From NCBI RefSeq assembly GCF_012396235.1, contig NZ_JAAXPA010000027.1:46757-110756 (forward strand): a stretch of DNA of 64,000 nucleotides, given 5' to 3'. The translations under genes and the position numbers were made by a program. The notes beneath the pieces were generated by a model. The model saw only the letters and a program-made list of their open reading frames with translations, was not told where the DNA came from and did not search any database. The DNA is from Rhodococcus opacus. GTDB taxonomy: Bacteria > Actinomycetota > Actinomycetes > Mycobacteriales > Mycobacteriaceae. Shown here one piece after another: positions 16,003 to 29,956 of the stretch. Each line of letters starts with the position of its first letter. Position 1 is the first letter of the stretch.

Positions 16003-17028
16003 GTGCGTATCCCGGGCAGCACGACCACACCGGCAGCGACGTTCGTCAAGGAGGTCACCGGCGAGGCGACGCGGCGTTGGGGTGTGCACGGCACCGACCT
16101 CGGCTGTCCCACACGCCTGGCCGACGGCAGAGTCGCGTTCTTCTTCGGCGACACGTTCAGCTCACGCGGCCGAAGCGGTAGACGGTGGCGCAGCCCCGTG
16201 ATGTTGCGCTCCACCACAACCGATCTCCGGGGCGGCATCGAGTTCGAATCCGCGGCCGGCGGCCGGACGGCGACAGAGATCCTGCCGAACGCGCACGACG
16301 TCCGCGAACTCCCCGACCGGGAATCTGCGGGCAGCGAGTTCACCGTCGTTCCCGCTGACGCCGTCACGATCGGTGACCGGACCTATCTGTCCGTCGTCAG
16401 TGTGCACTCGTGGCGGTCGCGTGCGTGGCCGACGAACTTCACGTATCTCGCCTGGTCCGACGACGGCGGCGAGAACTGGCACCGCTCACCCGCCCGCTGG
16501 GACAACCGCGGTGGGTCACTCGATCAGCTGTGGACCATGGAACGGCACGACGGCTACGTCTACGTCGTCTCGAGCGCGTTCGACCGCACCAATCCGGGTG
16601 GGATGATCCTCCGGCGGGTCCCCGAATCGCGCATCCTCGAGCCCGGTGCCTACGAGGACTGGGGCTGGGACCGCGGTACGGGGTGGGCGTGGGGACAGCC
16701 CGCGACCCCGATCCTGCCGGGCCCCGTCGGGGAGATGTGCCTGCGACGGATCGACGGCACCTGGGTCCTCGCGTACTTCGACCCCACCGCGTACGCGATC
16801 GTCACACGCACCGCGGACCGGATCGACGGACTGTGGTCGGAACCGACCGTGCAGGTCGCCGGGGGCGACTGGGGAGCGGCGGACGGCACGTGGGCGCAGA
16901 TCTACGGCGGATTCATCCACCCGGGGTCCACGTTGGGCGAGCTGCATCTGCTTGTGTCGCAATGGAACACGACGACCGGCGACCCCTACCGCGTCCTGCA
17001 ATTCACGACTCGACCGGCCGCCGGGTAG
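16003..17028 (+). CDS. DUF4185 protein (GH183-related five-bladed propeller)
   Basis: The 341-residue protein matches DUF4185, with GTDLGCPTRLADGRVAFFFGDTF near the N-terminus, then repeated beta-blade motifs such as YLAWSDDGGENW and a late PGSTLGELHLLVSQWNT. Some DUF4185 proteins were shown to be endo-D-arabinofuranases (GH183) acting on mycobacterial arabinan. No signal peptide or membrane anchor is visible here, so its location and substrate are open. The start GTG 16003 lies directly against GGGAGGA, which is too close for good initiation, but no nearby in-frame alternative is better. It is convergent with the ABC transporter. Confidence 0.82.
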   Translation: MRIPGSTTTPAATFVKEVTGEATRRWGVHGTDLGCPTRLADGRVAFFFGDTFSSRGRSGRRWRSPVMLRSTTTDLRGGIEFESAAGGRTATEILPNAHDVRELPDRESAGSEFTVVPADAVTIGDRTYLSVVSVHSWRSRAWPTNFTYLAWSDDGGENWHRSPARWDNRGGSLDQLWTMERHDGYVYVVSSAFDRTNPGGMILRRVPESRILEPGAYEDWGWDRGTGWAWGQPATPILPGPVGEMCLRRIDGTWVLAYFDPTAYAIVTRTADRIDGLWSEPTVQVAGGDWGAADGTWAQIYGGFIHPGSTLGELHLLVSQWNTTTGDPYRVLQFTTRPAAG

Positions 17029-17032
17029 CTCG

Positions 17033-18820
17033 TCACCCCACGAGTTCCGACTCCGTCCACCGCCCCTCCCCTTCGAGTTCCACACCGCGGGAATGGAATT
17101 GATTGAGGGTACTGCGGTGGCCCACGCTCACCACGATGCTGTCCGGGAGTTCGGTCCTGAGCAGGGTGTAGAGCGTGTATTCGAGGCCCTCGTCGATGGC
17201 CGACGTGGCCTCGTCGAGGAAGATCACCGCGGGGCGTGCGATCAGCACCCGCGCGAACGCGAGACGCTGCTGCTCACCCGGCGACAGGATCCGCGTCCAG
17301 TCGGCGGTCTCGTCGAGCCGATCCCCCAGATTGCCGAGCGACACCTTCGACAGCGCGTCGCGCACGATGTCGTCGGACGCCGTCGGCTCTTTCGGGTACG
17401 CCAGCGCGGTCCGCAGCGAACCGAGCGGAAGGTACGGGCGCTGGGACAGGAAGATCGCCTCCCCCGCGGGCCGCGACACCGTGCCGTCGGCGTACGGCCA
17501 CAGATCGGCGAGCGTGCGGAGCAGGGTGGTCTTGCCCGAGCCAGACGGGCCCTTGACCAGCAACGACTGCCCGGGGGTCACGGTGAGCTCGAGGCCCTCG
17601 ATGAGGGTCTGCCCCGTCGGGATGCGCACGTCCAGCTTCTCGACCTGGAGGTCGTCGCCCGACTTGCCGGTCTTCAGGATCGGAAGTTCGGCGGCATGCT
17701 GGTTGTCGTTGGCCAGACCGTTGAGTCGGATGAGGGTGGCGCGGAAACTCGCGAAGTCGGCGTACGACTCACGGAAGAAGGACAGGGAGTCGTGGACCTG
17801 GCCGAACGCCTGCGACGTCTGCATCACGTCACCGAGCGACACCTGACCGGTGAACAGTCGCGGACCCTGCACGAGGAACGGGAAGATGACGGCCGTCTGG
17901 TTGACGGTGAGGTTCCATCCGCTGAACTTCAACGTCCGGAAAACGATCTGCCACATGTTCCGGATGACGTCCGCGAACCGTCCGGCGAGTGTGCGGCGCT
18001 CGACGTTCTCGCCGCGGTAGAACGCGATGCTCTCGCCGTACTCCCGCACCCGGATCAGCGCGTAGCGGAAGTTGGCGCCCAGTTTCTCGTTGAGGAAGTT
18101 CAGCTTGATGAGCGGCTTGCCGATCCAGAACGCCACCACCGTGGTCACCAGTACGTAGATGTAGACGAGGAAGATCATCGCCCGCGAGATCTCGACGCCG
18201 AACACCGTCATCGGGCCGGACAGATCCCACAGGATTCCCGTGAACGACACGATCGACAGCACCGCGGTCACCGCGCCCATCGGCAGCGAGCGGGACGTGG
18301 TCACGAAGTTGGTGATGTCGGCCTGGACGCGCTGGTCCGGGTTGTCGATCGCGTCGTCCAGGAACCGGTCACGGTAGTAGGCGCGGCTGTCGAGCCAGTC
18401 GTCGACGAGATGGTGGTTGAGCCACGTCCGCCAGTCGATGTCGAGGGTCTGCCCGATCAGGTACTCGATCAGGGCCCGCACCACGTGGACCGTCGCCAGA
18501 AGGGCGAATACGCGGAGGAAGTGCCAGAACGCCGATTCGTCCAGATTCTGGATCGAATCGTAGAAGTCGTTGTACCAGTAGGAGAACAGCACCGTCATCC
18601 GCACCGCGAAGACCGTCGACAGCAGCAACACCGCCAGGATGGTCAACGGCTTGAGGCTGCGCCGCGGATTGAAGTACGGCGCGGCGAAGCGCCAGAACTG
18701 CCTTCCCCATTTGGTGAACCGCGCGAGCAGTATCACTACGACGACGAACGCGACGACAGTCATGACGTAGGCCTTGAGCAGCCACATTGCGCTGTCCCAG
18801 ACGACGTTGTTCCAGTCCAC
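17033..18820 (-). CDS. BacA/SbmA-like ABC transporter (membrane domain fused to ATPase)
   Basis: The 595-residue protein has an N-terminal membrane part (about 1-360) of the SbmA/BacA type, with several helices and FSYWYNDFYDSIQ. The C-terminal ATPase (about 390-585) has Walker A GPSGSGKTT, signature ILSPGEQQRL, Walker B VIFLDEATSA and H-loop SVGHRST. The architecture is that of M. tuberculosis Rv1819c, which imports vitamin B12 and hydrophilic peptides. Other relatives are YddA-type transporters, so the substrate is only suggested. The 3' end is 4 bp from the DUF4185 gene. No cobalamin riboswitch was seen upstream. Confidence 0.88.
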   Translation of the reverse strand: MDWNNVVWDSAMWLLKAYVMTVVAFVVVVILLARFTKWGRQFWRFAAPYFNPRRSLKPLTILAVLLLSTVFAVRMTVLFSYWYNDFYDSIQNLDESAFWHFLRVFALLATVHVVRALIEYLIGQTLDIDWRTWLNHHLVDDWLDSRAYYRDRFLDDAIDNPDQRVQADITNFVTTSRSLPMGAVTAVLSIVSFTGILWDLSGPMTVFGVEISRAMIFLVYIYVLVTTVVAFWIGKPLIKLNFLNEKLGANFRYALIRVREYGESIAFYRGENVERRTLAGRFADVIRNMWQIVFRTLKFSGWNLTVNQTAVIFPFLVQGPRLFTGQVSLGDVMQTSQAFGQVHDSLSFFRESYADFASFRATLIRLNGLANDNQHAAELPILKTGKSGDDLQVEKLDVRIPTGQTLIEGLELTVTPGQSLLVKGPSGSGKTTLLRTLADLWPYADGTVSRPAGEAIFLSQRPYLPLGSLRTALAYPKEPTASDDIVRDALSKVSLGNLGDRLDETADWTRILSPGEQQRLAFARVLIARPAVIFLDEATSAIDEGLEYTLYTLLRTELPDSIVVSVGHRSTLNQFHSRGVELEGEGRWTESELVG

Positions 18821-18940
18821 GACCCATATCCCCGATCACGAGGTGAAACTCACCAGAAAAGATGGCGAAGTCTAACCCCGGACCTCGGTCGTCGGCGAGA
18901 GAGACGCGCAGGACACGCGTCGATCCGCACACACACGTCG

Positions 18941-18987
18941 CCCGATGTCCCATTTGGGCGGTTTCGCCGCACAGGTGGGACACCGGG
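18941..18987 (-). terminator. Extended hairpin, probable terminator of the 82-residue gene
   Basis: CCCGATGTCCCA (18941-18952) pairs with TGGGACACCGGG (18976-18987), with one internal mismatch and a nested GGCG/CGCC stem. It is 30 bp past the stop of the minus-strand gene at 19018 and upstream of the transporter start at 18820. The rest of 18821-19017 shows no gene or clear promoter. Confidence 0.5.
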
Positions 18988-19017
18988 CAGGGAGAACGGG
19001 CCCCGACGACGGGGAGT

Positions 19018-19266
19018 CTACGAGTCCTTCTCGGGCTCAGGCTTTTTCAGGTTGCCCTCGTCGTCGACGTAATCGTCGAAGGCGGTACCCGACACCGTGC
19101 CGTCGGAGCCGGGCAGGACTACCGTCTCGCGGGCGCCCGGCTCGTAGCGGGCGTCGATCTCCTCCACCTTCTTCTTGGCTTCGGCAAGCGCCTCGTCGTC
19201 GGGAAGGGGCACTTCGGTCTCGGCCTGTCGGCCGGAGTTCTTCTGCTCGGGTGCGTCTGCGCTCAT
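19018..19266 (-). CDS. Small charged conserved protein, function unknown
   Basis: The 82-residue product starts at ATG 19266. It is very polar: an N-terminal Ser/Glu/Pro-rich stretch, a short Lys/Glu helix (EALAEAKKKVEEIDARY) and an acidic tail ending in GNLKKPEPEKDS. No membrane segment, cysteine motif or known fold is visible. The frame is open with good third-position GC, and it stands alone between a tesB gene and an ABC transporter. I do not recognise a family. It may be a partly disordered regulatory or adaptor protein. Confidence 0.65.
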   Translation of the reverse strand: MSADAPEQKNSGRQAETEVPLPDDEALAEAKKKVEEIDARYEPGARETVVLPGSDGTVSGTAFDDYVDDEGNLKKPEPEKDS

Positions 19267-19370
19267 TGTGCACGTCCGTTCCGTTTCGGAGATTCCAGAC
19301 CGACCATACGCCGCAGCCACCAGTTGAACTACCGTTCAAAACCGTTCGGTGGCAAAGGAATGACGGGCCG

Positions 19371-20249
19371 CTACTTCCGCGGCGGGAAGTGGCGGATGAG
19401 ACCCTCCTGGACGACGGTGGCCAGCAACTCGCCCTCGAGGGAGAAGAACCGCCCCGTCGCGAGGCCGCGGGACCCCGCGGCGACCGGCGACTCGGTGGCG
19501 TAGAGCGTCCAGTCGTCGAACCGGAACGGCCGGTGGAACCAGATGGAATGGTTGACGGTGGCTGCGACGATCCGGTCCAGCCCCCACGACAATCCGTGGG
19601 TGGTGATGATGGAATCCAGGACCGTGGTGTCCGACGAGTAGCCCATCACGGCCACGTGTATCAGCGGGTCGTCCGGAAGGTCGCCGTCCGATTTCATCCA
19701 GACCCGGTTGTGGGTGAGCTTCTCCCCGGTGCCCTTCATGATCCAGGACGGGTCGTTCGCGTAACGCATGTCGATCGGTTTGAGGGCGTCGACGAACATC
19801 TTCAGCCGGTCCTCGTAACCCAGGAAGTGGTCGCCCAGCGGCGGCAGCGTGTCCGGGAACGGGACGTCGGGCACCTCGACCGCGTGCTCGAGACCCTTGC
19901 CCCAATCCTGGAACGCCGCCAGCATGACGAACAGTTCCTCACCGTTCTGCAGCGCCGTGACCTGACGGTTCGCGAATGCCCGGCCGTCGCGGTGCCGCTC
20001 GACGCGGTATTCGATGGGTTCCTTGACGTCGCCGCCGCGGATGAAGTGGGCGTTGATCGCGTGCACAGCGCGCTCGCCGCTCACGGTGCGGCCGGCGGCG
20101 ACCAGTGCCTGGGAAATCAACTGGCCGCCGAACGTCCGGCTCCCCACCTGCGCGGGATGCCGACCTCGGTACGTGTCCTCGCCGGTCCTCTCGAGATCGA
20201 GAAGTTCGAGCAGGGTCTGGAGATCGGTCTTCGCCGCGACTTCGCTCAC
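19371..20249 (-). CDS. tesB: Acyl-CoA thioesterase II
   Basis: The 292-residue protein is a double hot-dog TesB thioesterase. The N-terminal hot-dog has GGQLISQALVAAGRTV, the C-terminal one has DSIITTHGLSWGLD and NHSIWFHRPFR, and the RGLATGRFFSLEGELLATVVQEGL end is typical. It hydrolyses medium- to long-chain acyl-CoA in the cytoplasm. The GTG start at 20249 directly abuts the stop codon of pyk, so the two are co-transcribed. The same pykA-tesB1 neighbourhood occurs in M. tuberculosis (Rv1617-Rv1618). Confidence 0.95.
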   Translation of the reverse strand: MSEVAAKTDLQTLLELLDLERTGEDTYRGRHPAQVGSRTFGGQLISQALVAAGRTVSGERAVHAINAHFIRGGDVKEPIEYRVERHRDGRAFANRQVTALQNGEELFVMLAAFQDWGKGLEHAVEVPDVPFPDTLPPLGDHFLGYEDRLKMFVDALKPIDMRYANDPSWIMKGTGEKLTHNRVWMKSDGDLPDDPLIHVAVMGYSSDTTVLDSIITTHGLSWGLDRIVAATVNHSIWFHRPFRFDDWTLYATESPVAAGSRGLATGRFFSLEGELLATVVQEGLIRHFPPRK

Positions 20250-21668
20250 CTAGTGGTCCTCTTCGCCGATTCTGTGGACGTGGATCAGGTTGGTCGAGCC
20301 TACGGTGCCGGGCGGCGACCCGGCCACGATGACCACCAGTTCACCCTTCTGGTACCGGCCCAACCCGAGCAGCGCGTGGTCGACCTGCCGCACCATCGCG
20401 TCCGTGCTGTCGACCGGGTCGACGATGAACGTCTCCGTTCCCCACGTCAGCGACAACTGGCTGCGCACCTCCGGCAACGGGGTGAACGCCAGCAACGGCA
20501 GCGGCGTGTGCAGCCGCGCCAGGCGGCGCACCGTGTCCCCGGACTGGGTGAACGCGACCAGCGCCTTCGCGTCCAGGCGCTCCCCGATGTCGCGGGCGGC
20601 GTACGAGATGACACCCCGCTTGGTGCGCGGCACATGCGTCAGCGGCGGCACCTGGGTGGACTCGTTCTCCACCGCCTCGACGATCCGCGCCATCGTGCGC
20701 ACCGTCTCCATCACGTACTTACCGACCGACGTCTCACCGGACAGCATCACCGCGTCCGCACCGTCGAGGACCGCGTTCGCGACGTCGGACGCCTCGGCGC
20801 GGGTGGGCCGCGAGTTCTCGATCATCGACTCGAGCATCTGGGTGGCCACGATGACCGGCTTCGCGTTCTCCCGGGCGATCTGGATCGCCCGCTTCTGCAC
20901 CAGCGGCACCTGCTCGAGCGGCAACTCCACACCCAGGTCACCGCGGGCGACCATCACCGCGTCGAACGCCAGCACGATCGCCTCGAGGTTGTCGATCGCC
21001 TCCGGCTTCTCGAGCTTCGCGATCACCGGGATCCGGCGACCGACCCGATCCATCACGGCGTGAACCAGTTCCACATCGGCCGGCGACCGCACGAACGACA
21101 GCGCGATGAAGTCGACGCCGAGGCCGAGCGCGAACTCGAGGTCGGCGATGTCCTTCTCCGACAGCGCCGGGACCGACACGTTCATCCCCGGCAGGGACAC
21201 ACCCTTGTTGTTGCTGACCGGGCCACCCTCGGTGACCCGGCAGATCACGTCGTTGCCCTCCACACCGGAGACGACGAGACCGACCTTGCCGTCGTCGACG
21301 AGCAGCCGGTCGCCGGGCTTGGCGTCCTCGGCGAGCTGCTTGTACGTGGTCGACACCCGGTCGTGGGTGCCCTCGACGTCGTCGACGGTGATCCGCACTT
21401 CCTCACCGTTGGCCCACGTGGTGCGACCCTCGGCGAACCGGCCGAGCCGGATCTTCGGGCCCTGGAGGTCGGCGAGGACACCGACCGCCTTGCCCGTCGC
21501 GTCCGAGGCGGCCCGGACGCGTTTGTAGTTCTCCTCGTGGTCGGCGTGTTCGCCGTGGCTGAAATTCAGCCGCGCCACGTCCATACCGCTTTCGACGAGC
21601 TCGCGAATACGGTCACCGGTGGCGGTAGCAGGTCCAAGTGTGCATACGATCTTCGTGCGTCGGTTCAC
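20250..21668 (-). CDS. pyk: Pyruvate kinase
   Basis: The 472-residue enzyme begins RRTKIVCTLGPAT and has the active-site lysine segment VIAKLEKPEAIDN, the metal/substrate region MVARGDLGVELP and the signature SGETSVGKYV. It converts phosphoenolpyruvate and ADP to pyruvate and ATP in glycolysis. The start is GTG 21668. The length and domain order (A, B, A, C) are normal. It lies 37 bp downstream of gltD on the same strand and is followed without gap by tesB. Confidence 0.97.
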   Translation of the reverse strand: MNRRTKIVCTLGPATATGDRIRELVESGMDVARLNFSHGEHADHEENYKRVRAASDATGKAVGVLADLQGPKIRLGRFAEGRTTWANGEEVRITVDDVEGTHDRVSTTYKQLAEDAKPGDRLLVDDGKVGLVVSGVEGNDVICRVTEGGPVSNNKGVSLPGMNVSVPALSEKDIADLEFALGLGVDFIALSFVRSPADVELVHAVMDRVGRRIPVIAKLEKPEAIDNLEAIVLAFDAVMVARGDLGVELPLEQVPLVQKRAIQIARENAKPVIVATQMLESMIENSRPTRAEASDVANAVLDGADAVMLSGETSVGKYVMETVRTMARIVEAVENESTQVPPLTHVPRTKRGVISYAARDIGERLDAKALVAFTQSGDTVRRLARLHTPLPLLAFTPLPEVRSQLSLTWGTETFIVDPVDSTDAMVRQVDHALLGLGRYQKGELVVIVAGSPPGTVGSTNLIHVHRIGEEDH

Positions 21669-21705
21669 GGCCTCGAGCCTAGTCGTCCCGCGCGCCCTTC
21701 TCCAT

Positions 21706-23200
21706 TTAGACGACTGCCAGCGGGAGCGCCGTCGGATGCACCGGCGACGGGAGGTCCGACGCCCCGGTCAGATACACGTCGACGGCGTGCGCCGCGGACC
21801 TGCCCTCCGCGATCGCCCACACCACGAGCGACGCGCCGCGGTGCGCGTCCCCGCAGACGAAGACCCCGGGTGCGGTGGTCTGCCAATCCGGTCCGCAGGA
21901 GAGCGATCCGCGCCGGGTGGGCGACAGCCCGTAGTCGTCGAGCAGCGGTCCGAGATCGACACCCTCGAATCCGATCGCGAAAAGCGCCAGTTCGCAGGGC
22001 AATTCGATCTCCTCGCCGACCGGTGTGATGATGCGTTTGCCGTCCTCGCGGGTGACCCGGACCTCGGCGAGGACCATGGATCGGACGTTCCCGTTCGCGT
22101 CACCGAGGAAGCGTTGCACCGCGACCTGATACCGGCGGACACCGCCCTCGGCGTGCGCGGGCGACGTGCGCAGCACCATCGGCCACGCCGGCCACGGCGT
22201 CGCGGCCTCGTCCCGATCCGTCGGCAACTCCGGGTTGTAGTCCAGCTGGGTCACCGACAGCGCGCCCTGGCGGTGCGCCGTTCCGAGGCAGTCGGCCCCG
22301 GTGTCGCCGCCGCCGATGATGACGACGTGCTTGCCCTTGGCGGTGATCGTCGCGGGACCGTCACCCTCGCATTCCTTGTTCGAGGTGACGAGGTGTTCCA
22401 TCGCGAGGTGGATCCCGTTCAGCTCCCTGCCTTCGACGGTCGTGTTGTCACGGCCCCGGAGCGCGCCGATCGCGAGCACGACGGCGTCGAAGTTCTCGCG
22501 CATCTGCTCCACGGTGAGGTCGACGCCGACCTCGCAATCGGTGACGAAGTGCGTTCCCTCGGCGCGCATCTGCATCAGGCGCTGATCGAGGATCGCCTTC
22601 TCCATCTTGAATTCCGGGATGCCGTACCGCAGCAGTCCCCCGAGCCGGTCGTCGCGCTCGTAGACGGTGACGTCGTGCCCCGCCCGGGTCAGCTGCTGTG
22701 CCGCCGCGAGACCGGCCGGCCCGGAACCGACCACCGCGACCTTGCGGCCCGTGGCGATCATCGGCGGCTTGGGCACCACCGTGCCGGACTCCCACGCGAC
22801 GTCGGCGATGGCCTGTTCGATCCGCTTGATGGTGACGCTGCCGGTCGTGTGGGTGTCGGCGAGGGCGAGCACACACGCCGACTCGCACGGCGCCGGACAC
22901 ACCCGCCCCGTGAACTCCGGGAAGTTATTCGTGGCATGCAGGCGCTCACTGGCCGCCGACCAGCGGCCGCGCCGCACCAGGTCGTTCCACTCCGGAATGA
23001 GGTTGCCCAGCGGGCAGCCCGCACTTCCCGAGTGGCAGAACGGGATTCCGCAGTCCATACACCGTGCGGCCTGCTCGGACACCTCGGCGGCCCGCTCCGC
23101 CGGACTCTGCGGCGCGTACACCTCGTGCCAGTCGTGCACCCGCTCCGCGACCGGACGCTTGCGCGCCTCCTTCTTGACGATGTGCAGAAAGCCCTGCGGA

Positions 23201-23208
<8 letters not shown>
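21706..23208 (-). CDS. gltD: Glutamate synthase small subunit
   Basis: The 500-residue protein has the N-terminal iron-sulfur cysteines (CMDCGIPFCHSG, then GCPLGN and CPAPCESACVL), the FAD-binding motif VVGSGPAGLAAAQQL and an NADPH site around IIGGGDTGADC. It passes electrons from NADPH to GltB. The GTG start overlaps the end of gltB by eight bases, as expected for coupled, equal production of the two subunits. Confidence 0.97.
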
Positions 23209-27784
<4,576 letters not shown>

Positions 27785-28059
27785 CGATATACCTCCACAT
27801 CGGCCAGGAAGACCACCAGTGTGTGCGCTCCGCACGTGCTGTCGGCGGCCTCCGCTAGCGGGGTCGCCACGACGGGCGCTAACTGCTTTTCGGGGGTCTA
27901 CCGGGACAGCATCGGCCCGTGAAGGTTGTAACCGGACATACACCCGGCGCGCTCAGCTTACCAGGACCGATACCTCGCAAGATATGCCGAATCCGGCCCC
28001 GGACAGCACTGTGGCCCGTGTCGCATCAGCAACACGGGCCACAGTTCGGTCGGGGATCG
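27785..28059. other. Intergenic region upstream of gltB
   Basis: This 275-bp stretch holds the gltB promoter and leader and, at its far side, the terminator of the TM2 gene. I see a GGAGG ribosome site and a short CCGCTAGCGG palindrome (27855-27864 region), but no convincing GlnR box or riboswitch. Confidence 0.35.
28008..28045 (-). terminator. Hairpin terminator after the trp-lgt-TM2 run
   Basis: ACTGTGGCCCGTGT (28008-28021) and ACACGGGCCACAGT (28032-28045) form a perfect 14-bp stem with a 10-nt loop. It begins 15 bp after the stop of the TM2-domain gene and separates that transcript from gltB. Confidence 0.85.
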
Positions 28060-28905
28060 TCACTGCTCCCGCAGAGGTCGTCCGTACTTGTCCTTCACGC
28101 TTCCGGTCAGCATCATGATGCCGTCGACCAGCGGCCAGATTCCGCCGATTCCACAGGTGAGCCACGTGACGGCGATCTGCGCCACGGCGATGCCGGGCTG
28201 GTTCAGGTAGAACCGTCCGACTCCGAAACCGCCGAGGAAGATCTGCAGCAGGCCGGCGGTCAGCTTGGACTTGTCGGAGTACGGCTCACCCGTCAGCGGG
28301 TGCCTGCCGAACGGCGCCGACGGATCGGCGTACGCGTTGTAGCCGGCGGGGGCGTATCCGGGCGGCGGGAACCCCTGCTGGGGGTAACCCGGCTGCTGTC
28401 CGTACCCCGGCTGCTGGTACCCGGGCTGCTGGTAGTCCTGCGACGACTGCGGAGCCGCCCCGTACTGCGCGCCGTAGTTGGGGTCGGGTGCGCCGTAGGT
28501 GGGACCGTCCGGTTGCTGCTGGGGCTTCTCGTACCCGGTGTAGGGCGCTGTCGGCGAAGTCGGCTCGCCCACGTTCGGGAACGGGGCCGTCGGCTCGGTG
28601 CCGCTCGGCGACGGGTAGGTGGGCGTGGACCCCCAGCCCGGGCCGTTACCGACACCGGAGTAGGTGTCCCAGCCCGGTCCGGTGCCGGATGAACCCGGTG
28701 ACGGTGTCGCGTCCGACGTGGCCGGCGGCTGGGACAGCGAGGCCTCGGCGGTGGCGTCGTAATCGAAGGGTGAGCCGAACTCGGGCGGCGGGCTCGACTC
28801 GGTGCTGTTCTCGGTGCCGTCGCTGCTCTTCCCCAGGTCGACCTTGTGTGCGTCCTCGGATGCACCCTTGCCGGAATCGTCGGATGCTTTCCCCGGTTCA
28901 GTCAT
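28060..28905 (-). CDS. TM2-domain membrane protein with long disordered N-terminus
   Basis: The 281-residue protein has about 205 residues of Ser/Pro/Gly/Gln-rich sequence, with tandem YQQPGY-like repeats (residues about 155-185). A C-terminal TM2 domain of two membrane helices follows, with KLTAGLLQIFLGGFGVGRFYL and GIGGIWPLVDGIMML. The start at ATG 28905 overlaps the end of lgt by eight bases, with AAGGA upstream. TM2 proteins are poorly understood envelope proteins. Position after lgt suggests co-expression with lipoprotein modification. The N-terminus should lie in the cytoplasm or be exposed; topology is not certain. Confidence 0.82.
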   Translation of the reverse strand: MTEPGKASDDSGKGASEDAHKVDLGKSSDGTENSTESSPPPEFGSPFDYDATAEASLSQPPATSDATPSPGSSGTGPGWDTYSGVGNGPGWGSTPTYPSPSGTEPTAPFPNVGEPTSPTAPYTGYEKPQQQPDGPTYGAPDPNYGAQYGAAPQSSQDYQQPGYQQPGYGQQPGYPQQGFPPPGYAPAGYNAYADPSAPFGRHPLTGEPYSDKSKLTAGLLQIFLGGFGVGRFYLNQPGIAVAQIAVTWLTCGIGGIWPLVDGIMMLTGSVKDKYGRPLREQ

Positions 28906-29956
28906 TCGCGTCATCCTTCTTGCTGTCGATGGTCTTCGTGCGCGCCTCGCCTCCGGTACTCGCAGTACTCGCGGCCTTGTCGTCCGATACCGGCTCCGAT
29001 GCGGGCGCGTCCTCGTCCGTGCCCTCGTCCTCGACGTTCTTCTCGGGCTCCTTCTCCATGGTCTCGCTGTCGACCGGTTCGCCGTCGGCAGGCCGCAATT
29101 CGGCCGGGTCCTCACGGCCCTTCGTCGCGGCGAAGAAGTACACCAGGGCCGCGACGAACACCAGGGCGGAGGTGAACGAGTTCACGCGGACACCGGCGAT
29201 GAGGCTCGCATGATCGCTGCGCATCAGTTCGATCCAGAAGCGGCCGGCGCAATATCCGGCCACGTACAGGGCGAAGAGGCGGCCGTGACCGATGCGGAAG
29301 CGGCGATCGACCCACACGAGCAGGAGAACGATCAGCACGTTCCACAGCGCCTCGTACAGGAACGTCGGATGCACCACGAACGCGACCTCGCCGGTCGACA
29401 CCCCGTCGATCAGCTGCGGTGACACCTGGCCCACGTCGTTGCGCCGCTCGAAGATCTCGAGCCCCCACGGCACGTCGGTCTCGCGACCGTAGAGTTCCTG
29501 GTTGAAGTAGTTTCCGAGCCGGCCGATCGCCTGCGCCAGCAGGATTGCGGGCGCGACCGCGTCGCCGAGCGCAGGCAGCGGGATGCCGCGGCGACGACAA
29601 CCGATCCAGGCGCCGACGCCGCCGAGCGCCACGGCGCCCCAGATGCCGAGGCCGCCCTGCCACACCTTCAGGGCGTCGACGGGGTCGCCGCCCTCCCCGA
29701 AGTACGTCGGCCAATCGGTCATCACGTGGTAGAGACGGCCGCCGATCAGGCCGAACGGCACCGCCCAGATGGCGATGTCGAGGACGGTGCCCTTCTCGCC
29801 ACCGCGGGCGACCCAGCGACGGTCACCCCACACGATCGCGACGACGATCCCGACGATGATGAACAGCGCGTACGCGCGCAGGGCCACCGGTCCGACATAC
29901 CAGACACCTTGAGGCGGACTCGGAATGTAGGCCAGTACGTCCACAGTGGAAGTCAC
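28898..29956 (-). CDS. lgt: Prolipoprotein diacylglyceryl transferase
   Basis: The 352-residue membrane enzyme carries the Lgt signature GRLGNYFNQELYG, the region VWGDRRWVARGG and GGRLYHVMTDW. It moves a diacylglyceryl group to the lipobox Cys of prolipoproteins, such as the ABC receptor in this window. After the last helix (about 275) it has a charged, Glu/Asp-rich cytoplasmic tail of about 75 residues, as in other mycolata. The GTG start overlaps the trpA stop (GTGA) and its end overlaps the TM2 gene, so it belongs to the trp transcript. Confidence 0.96.
   Translation of the reverse strand: MTSTVDVLAYIPSPPQGVWYVGPVALRAYALFIIVGIVVAIVWGDRRWVARGGEKGTVLDIAIWAVPFGLIGGRLYHVMTDWPTYFGEGGDPVDALKVWQGGLGIWGAVALGGVGAWIGCRRRGIPLPALGDAVAPAILLAQAIGRLGNYFNQELYGRETDVPWGLEIFERRNDVGQVSPQLIDGVSTGEVAFVVHPTFLYEALWNVLIVLLLVWVDRRFRIGHGRLFALYVAGYCAGRFWIELMRSDHASLIAGVRVNSFTSALVFVAALVYFFAATKGREDPAELRPADGEPVDSETMEKEPEKNVEDEGTDEDAPASEPVSDDKAASTASTGGEARTKTIDSKKDDAND

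Noticed and set aside
18821..19017. Possible cobalamin riboswitch before the BacA/B12-type transporter
   Set aside because: No B12-box-like sequence or long structured leader was found; the only structure is a hairpin better read as a terminator of the upstream gene.
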